Below, piece after piece: positions 23,101-34,029 of a DNA stretch of 64,000 nucleotides. Source of the stretch: Phytophthora sp. 'mugwort' (Eukaryota > Oomycota > Peronosporomycetes > Peronosporales > Peronosporaceae); assembly GCA_033558025.1 (NCBI GenBank), contig JAUCEF010000012.1, positions 1,116,001 to 1,180,000 on the forward strand. Reading direction: 5' to 3'. The notes below the pieces were generated by a model that was given only the letters and a program-made list of their open reading frames with translations, was not told where the DNA came from and did no database searches. The position numbers were made by a program, and so were the translations under genes. Each line of letters starts with the position of its first letter. Within the stretch, counting starts at the first letter, position 1.

Positions 23101-24495
23101 CGAATCGACTTGCTAGGCGACATTCCCTTAGCTCATCGAAAGGGTCGTCATCATCCGTTTCCCGCGAGTCCAGATACTCGAGTTGTCTATCTACATCAAT
23201 TACCAACTCGGCGAGAAACAACTTACCGACGATCAGTTCATCTTAGTCGTCACCCACAATCAGGCATGCTTAGGATCCTGGTACCGCACCGGGCCAGCCG
23301 CAGTTTAAGAGTCAGGTGCACTTTGATAGCGTGTGTCGAGGTGAGCAAGGTACCTCCGACAGCTCTCGAAGTAATCGGTGCGTTTAACTCCACAAATCTC
23401 ACGGTTGCATCCTTCTCACGCAGCAGGTCGGCTTGTTTCCACGAAATATGTTCATGTCAGACCCGCTGTCGGCACAGTATGGCAGCTCCAGAGCCACGTT
23501 AATGATAACCATGGGCCGGACCTCATCATTCTCCCTAGTCGGCGACTTAACGCGTTTCGCCCGAAACCTTTTGCTGGTTCCATTGCCCGCCGCTCTTTTG
23601 CTCTTCCGTCAGCCAAAATGGCTTCCTTACCAGGCTCATCATTGTCAGGGCACTGACTGAGCCAATGGTCTTTGACACAGGAAAAAATAGCCTGTCCAGA
23701 ACTTGCTTTTTACTGCAGGTGCCGTAGACGAAAACGTGGCCTGGGCAATCACAGTTCGCGTGTGATCATTGTCTCTGTGGACTGTCTTGTTAGGACCCAC
23801 TCGATTGATGGTCGGTCGGTCTTGACCGTCTTCACGCCTGGAATTGCCGTTCCGAGCGGCGTTGGGTTGTTGCCGTCGTTTGTCCAGCATCTGGAAGACC
23901 TATTCTTGCTCCAACGCCTTCTCCTTTACCAGTCGATACAGCGCATTCTCGTCCGACTTGCTTCTAGTGTCTACGAGGCGGAGGTGCGCATCCACGGCCT
24001 CCCGCAACGCGGCAGGCTCGAGGTACGCTTTGAGGATCTTGCACTTCTCTTTGATTCCTATTTCAGTGGTGAAAATACTGGCAAGACCATGCTGCAATAA
24101 GATCTCGTCACAGCGCATGAAGTAATTGATCACGCGATCCTTCACATCTCGCTCTTGTAGATTTACCTTCAATTCGGTGTTGAAAATCGAATCAATATCA
24201 ACAATAACACCATTCATGACGGTACCGATGATCTTGTCTAACCCGATGATATCTGCTCTTCCGTCACATCCTCCACGGTCGTTCCCCACTCGAACAAGGT
24301 CTGGAGGGGCTGCCCGTTGAAGGAGGTCTTCACGCTCCGCAGTGCCTTGCCTTTATCTTCACCAGTTGTCGCACAGCTTGCCTCAATAGCGTCTTCATAC
24401 TCCTGTCGCTCTCTCTTCCACTTGACGAGGGCAGTGTATGAGACGTCAGTCACGTAAGGTGGCACGATCGACGCCGCCGACACTGGAATGGCCAT
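20118..24495 (-). pseudogene. Decayed gag-pol of the chromovirus
   Basis: Domains from the 5' side: gag at 24495-23900 (long helical segment ending KSDENALYRLVKEKALEQE), then a degenerate zinc-knuckle region near 23690-23650. Protease remnants lie at about 23480-23350. Reverse transcriptase spans about 23130-22440, with RQTVDYRPMN, YEMFDLKGFWQLPLA and the VWIDDLL active-site block. RNase H is at about 22000-21611 (MVMADASNTGWG, with the acidic residue at its start). Integrase includes the HHCC-type zinc region (HCGRNGHRG and CRKCLLYLH) at about 21330-21170 and a degenerate core to about 20560. The GPYRVV linker follows at about 20380. The chromodomain lies at 20342-20118 (HPSRLKLYA, then YEVNIKWLGLEAIEDS). 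Stops and frameshifts occur throughout, so no part can be translated intact. Confidence 0.88.
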
Positions 24496-24632
24496 CGTTC
24501 TTGCCGTCGCTGTAGCGCCGGTGTTTCCGCTTATTGCAAGGCAGTCGTCTCAGAAGTCGTCGAATCTTGGTCCACTTCATTTGAAGCCCGCTGCGAGTCC
24601 TCATCGTGTGCACGATAGACTAAAGTTAACTT

Positions 24633-24936
24633 TGTGACGTGCTCCGATATTTGGGAGCTGGAACTCCCTTAAGCCAACGTGTATTTCTTGCTGTTCGTTG
24701 CTTAAGAAGCAAATTGCAAAGTCAGCTATATCTTCCAGTCTGCGGCGGCGAGCCTGCATTGCTTCTTCCTGCCATCGCGGCAGTCCACGGGAAGTAGTTT
24801 CCAATGCTTGGCGTAAGCCTGATGTGCAGTCGCGAGTCCTGCCAGGATTGGCAAAGCTAGTTTCAATCCGTGTTTACTCCAAACCTGCGGCTGCGGGTTG
24901 GCAAAGCTGGAGAGATGAAGCCATGCCATCATCACA
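24633..24936 (-). repeat. 5' LTR (right copy)
   Basis: On the plus strand it starts TGTGACGTGCTCCG and ends CATCATCACA, followed by the TGTGT target duplication. Confidence 0.93.
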
Positions 24937-24941
24937 TGTGT

Positions 24942-25099
24942 GAACGGTGGAGGATTTTGTGCTAAGAAGTTTCGCTGGAGTGAAGCCCTCTACGACGAGC
25001 CTCACCGACTACCACGTCACCATGCACCCTCTCCGAGCAGATAACGGCCTCGTCTACCGGCAGCATCACAATCGACTTCCGGAATTTGAGCTGAAATAA
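24942..25099 (+). pseudogene. 3' part of the split DDE transposase
   Basis: Immediately after the second TGTGT copy the sequence reads AKKFRWSEALYDE and, one frameshift later, LTDYHVTMHPLRADNGLVYR up to a stop at 25097-25099. This matches the C-terminal end of the family found at 18345-19269, in the same orientation. Confidence 0.7.
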
Positions 25100-26416
25100 A
25101 GAAGCGCCGCCAAAGTCAAGATAGATACCGGTGGAACACGCGTCTCCGGCACCAAATGGAACTTGATGACCATCCTATGCACGATGGCGACGCCATCTTT
25201 AGCGACTTGAGCGGTGGTGACTCGGAGATCGCCCAGATGTCGCTTTAGGGGGCAGATGTACATTTTCTAGAGTGGTCTGGTAGATAAGGAGGACGGCTGT
25301 ATTATTTATTTTATTAACTTCTGTTTTCAATAAAGTACATTCGAATCTTGTCGGTCTCTTCGTGCGTTATTCAGCTCTTTCGATGGTATGGATCTCCTTT
25401 CGTGTGATAGATAAACTTGATTGTTACTTGTCTTCTTCTTTTGAATACTAATGCGGGCCCACACATAGCGATGTACTGCCCAAACGCCGTGGCGCCAAGT
25501 CCGCAACCATACAGTAAGCCAGTTTAGCCGTTGACCTAACGTGGCGAAGGATCGCGTTGCCATATTTGAGCTCGGAATCGCTGCATTTTGACGCTGTGTG
25601 AAAAATGCTCCACGTTTTCTCAGGCTGATGCCGAGGTCCGTAGACATGTTGAACTAGACCGTCTGCGACGTAGCTGGGTATACCAACAAATTATTTTTGC
25701 ACGCATTTAACGGGTGAATCATCCACATAGTCTGAGACTTAGACTACGGCTGATGCCGTAGAGGTGTGTCAGTGAAACCTAGTTCGGCAGTCTGCAGTGC
25801 AGACGCTGCACGGATGCCAGTACGCCTGCAGCTGCAAATTTGTTGCTGCAACATTCTGAATGTGGTATGAATGTTGACTGAGGTTACGTTCACGCACGCA
25901 GTACCGTGGAATTAATCCGTTGGCTGCCCACCCCCTCATTCTACGGGTATTCCCAGTATAATGCAAGGTCTTTTGTCCACGTTTGCTCCTACCGGTGGCA
26001 GTGCTGTACACGGGCAATTTACTCACCGCCTTTACCTCTTGCGACCTCTGATGCCTATACACTGTATAGTATACAGCACGACCTCCACGTACTTTGTAAA
26101 TGATGCTACGGTATGTGCGTACCCAAATTTGGTGGTGGTACCCTGTACCCTAGTACGTCTGACTTTTAAGTTATTAATACTAACTTCTTAAAATAGTTGT
26201 TAGTAACTAGTAAAACGAGCGGATGATTACTGTATCTGGGACAATTGAACCAGTTGGCGACGACCTGGGTCACCAAACTGACCCGGGGTTCACAAATCCT
26301 AAACAAATGCATAGTCAGTAATGTAGGACTGAAATGTTATGATCCTCTGTTGCTGTTCAGTTTTTGCTTTCAGCAGCGCTGGTGATCGTGTTGGTGACCT
26401 ATGTGGTGCTGGCGTC
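25100..26416. other. No gene recognised
   Basis: Probably the 3' remainder of the split DDE element and older repeats. AATAAA occurs at 25329. A short perfect hairpin CTACGGC-TGAT-GCCGTAG lies at about 25743-25760. A minus-strand frame at 25647-25327 is basic but unrecognised. Confidence 0.45.
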
Positions 26417-26506
26417 TGCGCTCGTTGCGGTGCTCGGGTTTGCGTCTGCGCATGTTGAGGTGCTCGGGTTTGCGCCTGCGCACGTTGCAGCGCTAGGGTT
26501 TGCGTC
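26417..26506 (+). repeat. Three tandem copies of a 30-bp unit
   Basis: Units of the form GCGCTCGTTGCGGTGCTCGG plus GTTTGCGTCT repeat three times with a few substitutions. The word GCGTCTGCGCTCGTTGCGG at its start recurs in the same orientation at about 30697-30715, beyond the MULE transposase. Confidence 0.75.
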
Positions 26507-26674
26507 TGGGGAAAATGTCATAAGCGGTGCAAGAGCTGCAGTGAAACAGCCGGCTGCATACGTTTGTACCGCACACACACACTGGCGCTGCTTTTGGAGA
26601 TAGCCGGTGCTTCAGGGGAGAGCCGATGTGTGTCTAGGGTTCGGCTGTAAAGCCCAAATTAGACTGGTAATGCT

Positions 26675-28340
26675 ATGAACACTGCTGCGACTAAGGGAGA
26701 GCTTCCGATGACCCGAGTGTCAGCCAAGCTGTACGCAGAGCAAGAACGCGGATCACGCGTTACCAGAAGCACGAAGGTGGGCTACCATCGCCCGAAGTCT
26801 CGCCTTAAGCGGTACATGAACCGTCGCGCTCATGTTCGAGACTCTGCCAGGTCCTATCGCACTGCTGTGATGAAGACCACTCCATACCGGAATTTTGGCT
26901 CGCTGTCGATCGGAAAGCAGTATGTGGGGCCGAACACTGTACGAGTTGGCAAAACAGCGATCGAGTTGCTGAAGGAATCGGACGACATGCTCTACGTCGT
27001 GGACCTCGTAGATCTCGTCTCAGAACAGCCAGACAAGCATACCCACGGCTCCTTTCAAGTTGAGACCGATGCACACGAAGCAGGCAGTGATAAGGCTGAT
27101 CAGGGCAATTCCGAGCACACCTCCATCAATGACAATGCCTGGCCTGCATCTGCATGTGAGTGATCAGCTTGATTGATTCTAGCGATAGCGAAGATTCTGC
27201 TGGTGGGGAATCAGACTTCTTGGAAAGCCAGACGTGCCGTACATTACCTGAGGTGATAAGCCTAAGTGATTCCAGCGAAGATGACTTAGCTTCAGATAGG
27301 GATGAGGCAAGTGTCGACAATGAGGAAGGCGAGTGTGAACACGCCGGCGAAGGTCAGAGCACAAGTATGCACATTTTCGGTGGGGGTGCAAACGTGACTG
27401 ATAAAGACGACGATCGTACCGGCGGGTACCGAAGCGTTAACGAAAGTCCCAATTGTGAAGCGATTAGCTGCAACGACCAGGGATATCTCAGGGGTACTCA
27501 GCTTAAAAGCAGTGAAGGCAACTACGACTCGAGCGACGAGTCCATGGAACAGCAGATCAATGTGGGGGATAAGGAGGTCCTGTCAGCTAATTCCCGATTC
27601 TTCGATGCAACGGACGCTATACCTTGGCCTCTCGGAGTAGTTAAAATTCGGCACACGGAGTACCCCGCCAAGATTGTCGTTTCCGACCTAGGCTCCATGG
27701 ATTGGTGCGGCTGCGAGTTTGTGTGCGATCCCAAGCAATGCCAAAATGCGCTGAGTAACATCTTCGGCGCAAGGCATAACTGCATGAACGGCAGGTATTG
27801 TGGCAACAGGCTTCGAAGGGTTGGCGGCCTTCACTTGGCGAAAGGAGCTAACGTACTCAGCTACAACCGTACCTTCTGGAATGTGCTTAGTTGAAAACAC
27901 TGAATATATTTAGGATATTATTTAGGATATTCAGTGTTTCAAAACACTGAATATATTTAGTATATTATTTAGGATATTCAGTGTTTTCAACTAAGCACAT
28001 TCCAGAAGGTACGATTGTAGCTGAGTACGCAGGTGTATTGTCGACGCACGACTACAGCAAGGACGGGCAGAGAACCTGATTACACGATTTCGCTGGAGAT
28101 GCGGTCATCGCGCAAAGAGAAGCTCTGGATTGAGGCCCACGATCTGGGTCAATTGCTAGATTCCTGAATCATTATTGCGCCGACAATTGCAAGTTCTTCG
28201 AAGTGCAAAACCGACACTTTATCACGGTTATTGTTGTTGCCATTGCAGACATCCCGGCTGGCACGGAAATTACGGTGGACTACGAAGACGAGATCTGGTT
28301 TACATGTGCGTGTGGAGCTGATAATTGCCGGGACAAGTAG
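26675..28340 (+). pseudogene. Broken SET-domain lysine methyltransferase-like gene
   Basis: The N-terminal part (26675-27163) is basic. The middle (27160-27894) is very acidic and Ser-rich (DSSDSEDSAGGESDFLES), then has a pre-SET/AWS-like cysteine cluster (DWCGCEFVCDPKQCQNALS, HNCMNGRYCGNRL). The SET domain continues after 28000 with IPEGTIVAEYAGVLS, then RFLNHYCADNCKFFEVQNRH (the NHxCxPN-type motif), GTEITVDYEDEIW and a post-SET CACGADNC ending at a stop at 28338-28340. Such domains transfer methyl groups from S-adenosylmethionine to histone lysines. An inverted duplication (27853-28028) and at least two frameshifts (near 28073 and 28150) break it. It lies tail-to-tail with a MULE transposase and may be its cargo (inference). 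Confidence 0.75.
27853..28028. repeat. Large palindrome (arms about 86 bp) inside the SET gene
   Basis: The left arm starts GTACTCAGCTACAACCGTAC and the right arm ends with its near-exact complement at 28028. The centre is at about 27940. The inner part of each arm is itself palindromic, AAACACTGAATAT...ATATTCAGTGTTT. The left arm is an inverted copy of the SET sequence that encodes IPEGT.VAEY. Confidence 0.92.
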
Positions 28341-28579
28341 AACGACACGCCTAGGATGCATAATACACTCTCAAATAAAAATCGCGAACCTGCGTACGAC
28401 TAGTGGGTATATTGGCGATCTTGAACTCAAACGCTTCTGGGGCGAAAGTCAACGTTGCAGATAAGGGGTAAAAAAACGCGGAGATGCATCAGCTTGGTGA
28501 CTGTATTGGCGACCTCAAACACAATGAAAAAGCAGTCTAAAGGCAGTATTGCAGATGGGGGAGTAAATACAACAACAAC

Positions 28580-30243
28580 TCAGAACAATCGAGATGGACG
28601 AGTTCGAACCGCTGAGGGATGTAGTACGGATATCACATTATTCGTTTTGCTCACTGGTGCATGTACGTTTGTTGTGTCCGCGCTGGTAACATTGCGAGCA
28701 TCGGTGTAGAGATCCTGTTCCTTCTTCGTCGACACTCCGAATGCGTTTCGTCTTCGGGCGACCAGCCCTTTTTTCACGTAACGTGCTGAAAGCCATGTTG
28801 AGTCGCGCGTGATTTCATTGTCGATAACAATGAATACAGCTTGGCCCAGAAATGCTGAAGCATATTCAGATACCTTATAGAAAGGCTGGAAGTACGAGAA
28901 TATATTCGAGAGCTTGTCGCTGCTCTCAAGCGCTGCAATAAGGTGGCGACACGGCATTCCCGCGGCGACGAAACCTTACCGAAGTTGCTGCCGCGTACAC
29001 GTAGCTGACTTCTGCGGACGCATATTGAACTGAATACTGTCCGGTTGTCGCACTTTGCTTCTGACGAAGCTTGTCCGCAGCGGGTGTGAGAACCAAATCA
29101 CGTTTAGTCCACTGGTCCGCATTGACCGATCGCTTGAAGCACTCGTCAACAAAGCTGTTGCACGTGGCTTGAATTAAAGCGTACGGTGTAAACGCCTCAT
29201 ACCTTTCACGAGCTGTGCCGAAGACGCTCTCGACAAAGTTGGATGTTCGCCATCTAAAGAGAGAAACTACCTCAATATTAGCATAGACACACCAGCGAAT
29301 GGGCGGGATCTCACTTAAATATGGTTTGACTTCTTCTCTAAGTTCCATACCAATCCAGTTCAGACGGCTAGTGTAGAGATCTTCGGTTTCAGCACTCTGT
29401 ACAGCCCACACCAAACGCTTGTGACTGTGCGTGAAGTTCCGGAAACGTGCCAACACATTCCAAATAATGTGCAACGTGCAGTACTTCAGGTTTAGACCCA
29501 AATCTTGAGCGACCGGTATGAGAGCACCACTGCGATCACAAAACATAGGAACTCCGGTGAAGTCGTATCTATGTTCGATCAGTTTCGAGAAAAACCAATG
29601 GTAATTCTCGATGTCTTCAGCCTCCACTAAACCAAACGCAATCGTTAGGTTTCGTAGGTTGCCGCCACGTCCGACTAAATGCATCTGCATTCCGCTGTAG
29701 GATGGGCACTTGGAATGGCTGCAGTCAACCCCCACGACAGATTGAAGGGCCACGGTCGCAGCAGCAAACACCTTCACAATCACAATTGCGCGCTTGAAGC
29801 GACATTCAGAATCTCGTTCCGCTAGTGCCACCGAACCCGGGTTTAGCTCCACAAAGCGGGCAAGATACCCAAGAATCTTTTGGTAGGCTTGAGCGAGCTC
29901 TTCATCCCCCACATCATTAACTTGCTGTCGAGCTCGGTAAAGCGTCCGCCGTTCTTAGCCAGCGATATTCCATCTCGTGCTTGGATCTGGTCCGTCAGAG
30001 ACCCTGCGATATCGTGTAATCAGCACGAACCGCACTCGAAAATGTTGGAAGCTCAGCAACCTGGCGTCTCGTAGGGTTGGCATTGGAGACACAATTCACG
30101 TGTTCCTCTTCAATCGAAGGGATGTACCAAGGACCGTAAGACTTGTCCGCTCGACGCTTCCGGTAGACACGAACACCAAACTTGCAGTCGTCCGAAGTGC
30201 ATCCAATGAAGCGGTGCATTTCACTCCTCTGCTTAACCTTCAC
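28580..30243 (-). pseudogene. Mutator-like (MULE) transposase
   Basis: Minus-strand MULE family transposase in three pieces. The N-terminal part (30243-29995) is FAR1/WRKY-GCM1-like zinc-binding: MHRFIGCTSDDCKFGVRVYR followed by a His-containing EEEHVNC segment. The core (29912-28926) includes VVGVDCSHSKCPSYSGMQMH (catalytic Asp region), FGLVEAEDIENYHWFFSKLI, CDRSGALIPVAQ (second Asp), the CTLHIIWNV block and RTSNFVESVFGTARERYEAF (Glu region). The C-terminal part (about 28957-28580) keeps the end of a SWIM zinc finger (MPCRHLIAALESSDKL). The longest intact frame is 328 residues, and joins to the flanking parts need frame changes. Long TIRs were looked for but not found. Confidence 0.85.
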
Positions 30244-30717
30244 AGCTCGTCCTTAGCAAGTGCTTAGTCTTGGACAGCATGTAATGCATTCGATGCAGAC
30301 TCAAACACCATGCCCGCGCGGAGTGCCTTGAAGTCCATGAAATCACAGCACTCTTCGATATCGTCGACGCCGCCGTTCATTGTTGTCCCTCAGCCGGAAT
30401 ATCTCGAACTGAGCCCTCAAAATACACGAAAATAGAGTGCGCTTGTGGGTGGAATGCCCTCGAACAACGCGTTTTGACGGGTTCGGGTGGTGGCAAGCCG
30501 CAGAGCTCCTCTCCTCCATCGATTTGATGCGCATACACTAAGTGCCTTTATAATCTGCGAAACACACAAGCGGAGACGCACTTTACCCCGTACAACGTAC
30601 TGTCGATATTGACAAAAGTGGACTACATATTCTGACGCAAGTTAACCGCTTTTGGCAAAACAATTTCACCTCATACACGTGTTGACATTTTCCCTTGCGT
30701 CTGCGCTCGTTGCGGAA

Positions 30718-30905
30718 GCTATGGTGTGACATTCCGCCAACAGTTAGCAAGCCACGGAAGAAATGTGTGAAAAGTGTGACCAAGTCAGTGATCATAGTGA
30801 TTCCATAGTGGATACCAGATCGGCTACGTAGAGGCTATGGTGTGGCATTCCGCCAAGAGTCAGCAAAGCCACGGAAGAGGTGTGGCGAAGTCATCATAAT
30901 GACTA
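30718..30905 (+). repeat. Tandem repeat, 116-bp period, about 1.6 copies
   Basis: GCTATGGTGTGACATTCCGC at 30718 recurs as GCTATGGTGTGGCATTCCGC at 30834, with GCCACGGAAGA following in both. It lies upstream of the MULE transposase and may be subterminal sequence of that element. Confidence 0.7.
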
Positions 30906-30932
30906 ATTATTAGCAGACACTGAAACAGGCTA

Positions 30933-30951
30933 CCGACTTCCTCGGCTTATA
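30933..30951 (+). repeat. Left TIR of the pogo-type element
   Basis: CCGACTTCCTCGGCTTATA, exact inverted match to 31645-31663. Confidence 0.93.
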
Positions 30952-31644
30952 CTGAACACCTTCATATAAGAGCGTCCAATCACATTGCAGCATTTGCACC
31001 CTTTTGTGGCCTCGGCTTATAACTTCCGCTGCAGTTTTTCGATATAAAAGTATTGGTAATATACCGGTATGGAGGCGTGCCCTTCAGCCAGCCATTCGTA
31101 GATGCGCCGAGCACCCAGCAAAGCGTCTCGCTGTAAACGGCGGATGCCTGCCTCCGCACGCGATAAGCTTACTGTCGCTAAGGTTACCCATGAGTTCTAC
31201 CCCGACCTTAGTGACTCATCTTTTCGAGTCTAGACGTAAACTTATGTAAAGGTGGCTGCGTGAAAGAGAAACTTGAAGACCAGTGCAATGGGTCCGCTCC
31301 GTGTTTCACAGCTTGTCCGCGGAGACTATCGCTAATGGCTACAAAAAAGCTTATGGGCTACTACTCACCGAGGTTGACATGGTAGCAGCGGACCTCATCG
31401 AAATGCACGCCAAACAGTGTGTCATTGACCTTAAATTCTGTGAGGTGTACTGGACGACGAAAAAACATTGACGAGTCGTCGTCAATGACGATTCAGAATT
31501 GATTTTCTTGGAGCCTTAACAAAAAATATATCGGCAGTTACCGTACATATTTGCGACCCTATACTTATACCGGTACGAAAAACGGTAACCATAATCGTAA
31601 GGTCGCTTTTTCTGGGTGGTACACTGTGCCGGGAAATGGGCTAC

Positions 31645-31663
31645 TATAAGCCGAGGAAGTCGG
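31645..31663 (-). repeat. Right TIR of the pogo-type element
   Basis: TATAAGCCGAGGAAGTCGG followed by TA. Confidence 0.93.
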
Positions 31664-31665
31664 TA

Positions 31666-34029
31666 AATACCGGTAGGGGCAACATAAGTATTTATTTGCC
31701 TTGAATTTTCCGAAAGGATAGTGAAGGCTCAGTAAAATACTCAAGATGCCGGTATACAGTACTACAAGTCATTCGCCGGGAAAGTAGTTCATTTAACGAT
31801 TTTCCGTCGTCTTTTTCAAACTCACCGTTTCGATGTCTCGTAGGCGTTTGCAGCAGATGCGAAAAAGTGACGGAGTTAGATTTAGGTACCTCCATTGACG
31901 TCAGTTCTGACGACCTAAGCGGGGAGGAGGACACAAGCGCGGACACGCTGACTCAATATTCGCTGGAGTCTAGGAGTCGACGATTCCACCTCGCATGGGG
32001 AGATCCATGTAAATTATTTACTCGAAATACACAAAATTCATGATGTTACTACAAATAAAGCACCGGTAACATCACTGTGTGTGTGATTCTTGGTCACTTT
32101 TAACGGTATTTCCAGGTTTTACCAAGTCTTCCCGAGAATACCTGGCCTCACATGTGATACAATGATGTTCACCAGTAGTGTTGTTGTAGATCGATAAAAG
32201 TAGGATATTGGTTAGATGCGCACTGAGACCTCCTGTACATGAGCAAACTGTATAAGTCGCACCAAGTTGTGATTAAATACAGTAGCCGGTATTGAAGCTT
32301 CTTCTGTTTTACGACAGTACCAGACAAGTCGACAGCAGGGAGTCTCGGCAAATACCGGCGCTGGATGTTGACTACATTGCTGTCTCTGATCGCTGGGTCT
32401 GACGTTAGAGCGCTCGACCCCTTGCTCCCCAGTATAAAGTCACCCAGTGTTGCTCCAATTTTCTTAAGCACTCTACCCCCTCAGCAATAAAGAGACTGCT
32501 TCCAACTCGGCGACTTACGTACTGAATAGCAGGGCGGGTGAGACAAACACCATGACGTTAACCAACGAGCATTGCTCGTCATTTTGCCTACCACATCGCA
32601 GCCACGAAACGTCTGTGGTTTATTAATAACTAACCACTGGTTTTAGACGATCGCAATTGCTAAGTGTTCAGTGTGCGACATCGCCTACAGAAACCAATAG
32701 CTCTTCTTACTTGCCAATTGCCACCCCCTGTGGATGTGAAAACACAAAATGGAAAACTTTTCACCCCGAGAACGGATGCAGACCCTGGTGCTGCAGCCCG
32801 GCCCAGTGCAGTGCAATGGCAACTAAAAGGACCCCGATTACCATCCAATCCGTTTTCGACACCGAAAGTTACAGCGAACTCCACACCACAACGGCCCGGC
32901 GACAGCCTCGAGCGCGACAGTAAGAGTGTCGACTGGTAAGGTCGTGACGGCTTCCGTTACGCACTCGATGGTCGCCCTTCCTACCCCAACAGCCATCGCG
33001 TCATTCGTTTCTAACATCTCTCTCAGTGTCAACAAGGAGGGCTTGAAAACTGGTGGTCGATTTTGGCGGATAACTGAGGCTCGGGGCCCACCCAAGCCAT
33101 CTAATTCATGGATTATTCGTGTCAAAACTAGATTTTTCAACCCAAGCGGTTGATTCGTCACTGTGATGGTGGACAAGATAGCCGCCGAGCCACCACGGCT
33201 GCGGCAGATTCTCCTGAATCAGGCCCCTAATCAATCGAGCGAAAGCCAAGTATTAATACACAACAATCGCTCCAGATTGTGGGTATCGCAGACTCCAGAG
33301 ATATTCACGGCCATGGCAGTTTGCATCGCCACCTGCCGTCAAACAGCCGTAAGAGAGACGGCAGCGAGTAAGCCATCTGCAGATCCCGTGGACCGCGGCA
33401 GGATATTAGAAGCCATCAATCAAAATTCCCAATTTTCTTAAAAAAATCCGTTCTGCTTCGACCAATCAAAAATAATCCAGAGTTTTTTGGCCAATTGGCA
33501 ATTGATGAAACGGTCGCTCGTCCAATGTGGCTGCATTGAGCACGGGAGTCGATCCAGCGCCAGTCAGCTCTGCCACCATACTGTACCGGAGTCTTTCGAT
33601 ACGCATGACGCGTTCCATCCGCCGCGCCATTTTGATCCTTTCAGTGCAGGGTGCTACGGCACAGATGGAGGGCGGAAACCGATACGCGGTGGCTTGTCTC
33701 GCGCAGGTGGTGCTTGGATTGGTCGAAAAGCGTCCCTGCCTGTCTCTGACCGCGCGCGCTGAATATTTGCGCGGCCGTTTCCATATTGGGGCCTAGTCAG
33801 TTGCGAGCCCCTGCCCTATCGTCTACGTTCTCCCTCTTTCGCACGCGAGCCTTCGCTCACTCGCAGTCACAACGGGAAACCCCAGCGGACAGACGAAAGC
33901 ACTTTTGGCATCGGCGTCTTAGTGTCTAACCCCCCGTCGCTTTAGCACACCTTCCGACCCGCGTGCGGGTATTTCGCCAACTTTTTTGCCGCCAACAGGT
34001 CCTAAAAATAACGAAAGACAATTGCGGCT
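31666..34029. other. Intergenic, no supported gene; promoter of the glucan synthase at its end
   Basis: Overlapping frames occur on both strands (31692-31946, 32169-32471, 32657-33176, 33163-33762), but none has a recognisable domain. The last few hundred bases should hold the glucan synthase promoter. GCTCACTCGCAGTC at about 33855 is a partial match to the oomycete Inr, about 170 bp before the ATG, and is low confidence. Confidence 0.45.

Larger units (their letters stand above)
19265..24941 (-). mobile_element. Full-length Ty3/gypsy chromovirus LTR retrotransposon, TSD TGTGT
   Basis: The element spans 19270-24936 (5667 bp) and reads on the minus strand. Two LTRs of about 302-304 bp have TG...CA ends and differ at roughly a dozen positions. 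The 5-bp duplication TGTGT flanks the element exactly (19265-19269 and 24937-24941). A purine-rich tract next to the 3' LTR (complement of 19572-19590) fits the plus-strand primer site. The internal region encodes gag, protease, reverse transcriptase, RNase H, integrase and a C-terminal chromodomain in that order, with all frames broken. Chromodomain integrases usually steer insertion to heterochromatin, and this copy did land in another transposon. It is dead and, from LTR divergence, not recent. Confidence 0.95.
30931..31665. mobile_element. Small pogo/Tc1-type element with perfect TIRs and TA flanks
   Basis: Left end 30933-30951 is CCGACTTCCTCGGCTTATA and right end 31645-31663 is its exact reverse complement. 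Both are bordered by TA (30931-30932 and 31664-31665), the target duplication of the Tc1/mariner-pogo superfamily. The element is 731 bp, too short for a transposase. A remnant at 31283-31471 (plus) reads WVRSVFHSLSAETIANGYKK, which resembles the C-terminal part of pogo/Tigger transposases, so it looks like an internally deleted derivative that could be mobilised in trans. Confidence 0.92.

Noticed and set aside
25743..25760. CTACGGC-TGAT-GCCGTAG hairpin as a terminator or Helitron end
   Set aside because: No U-tract or CTRR terminus with a partner 5' end could be found.
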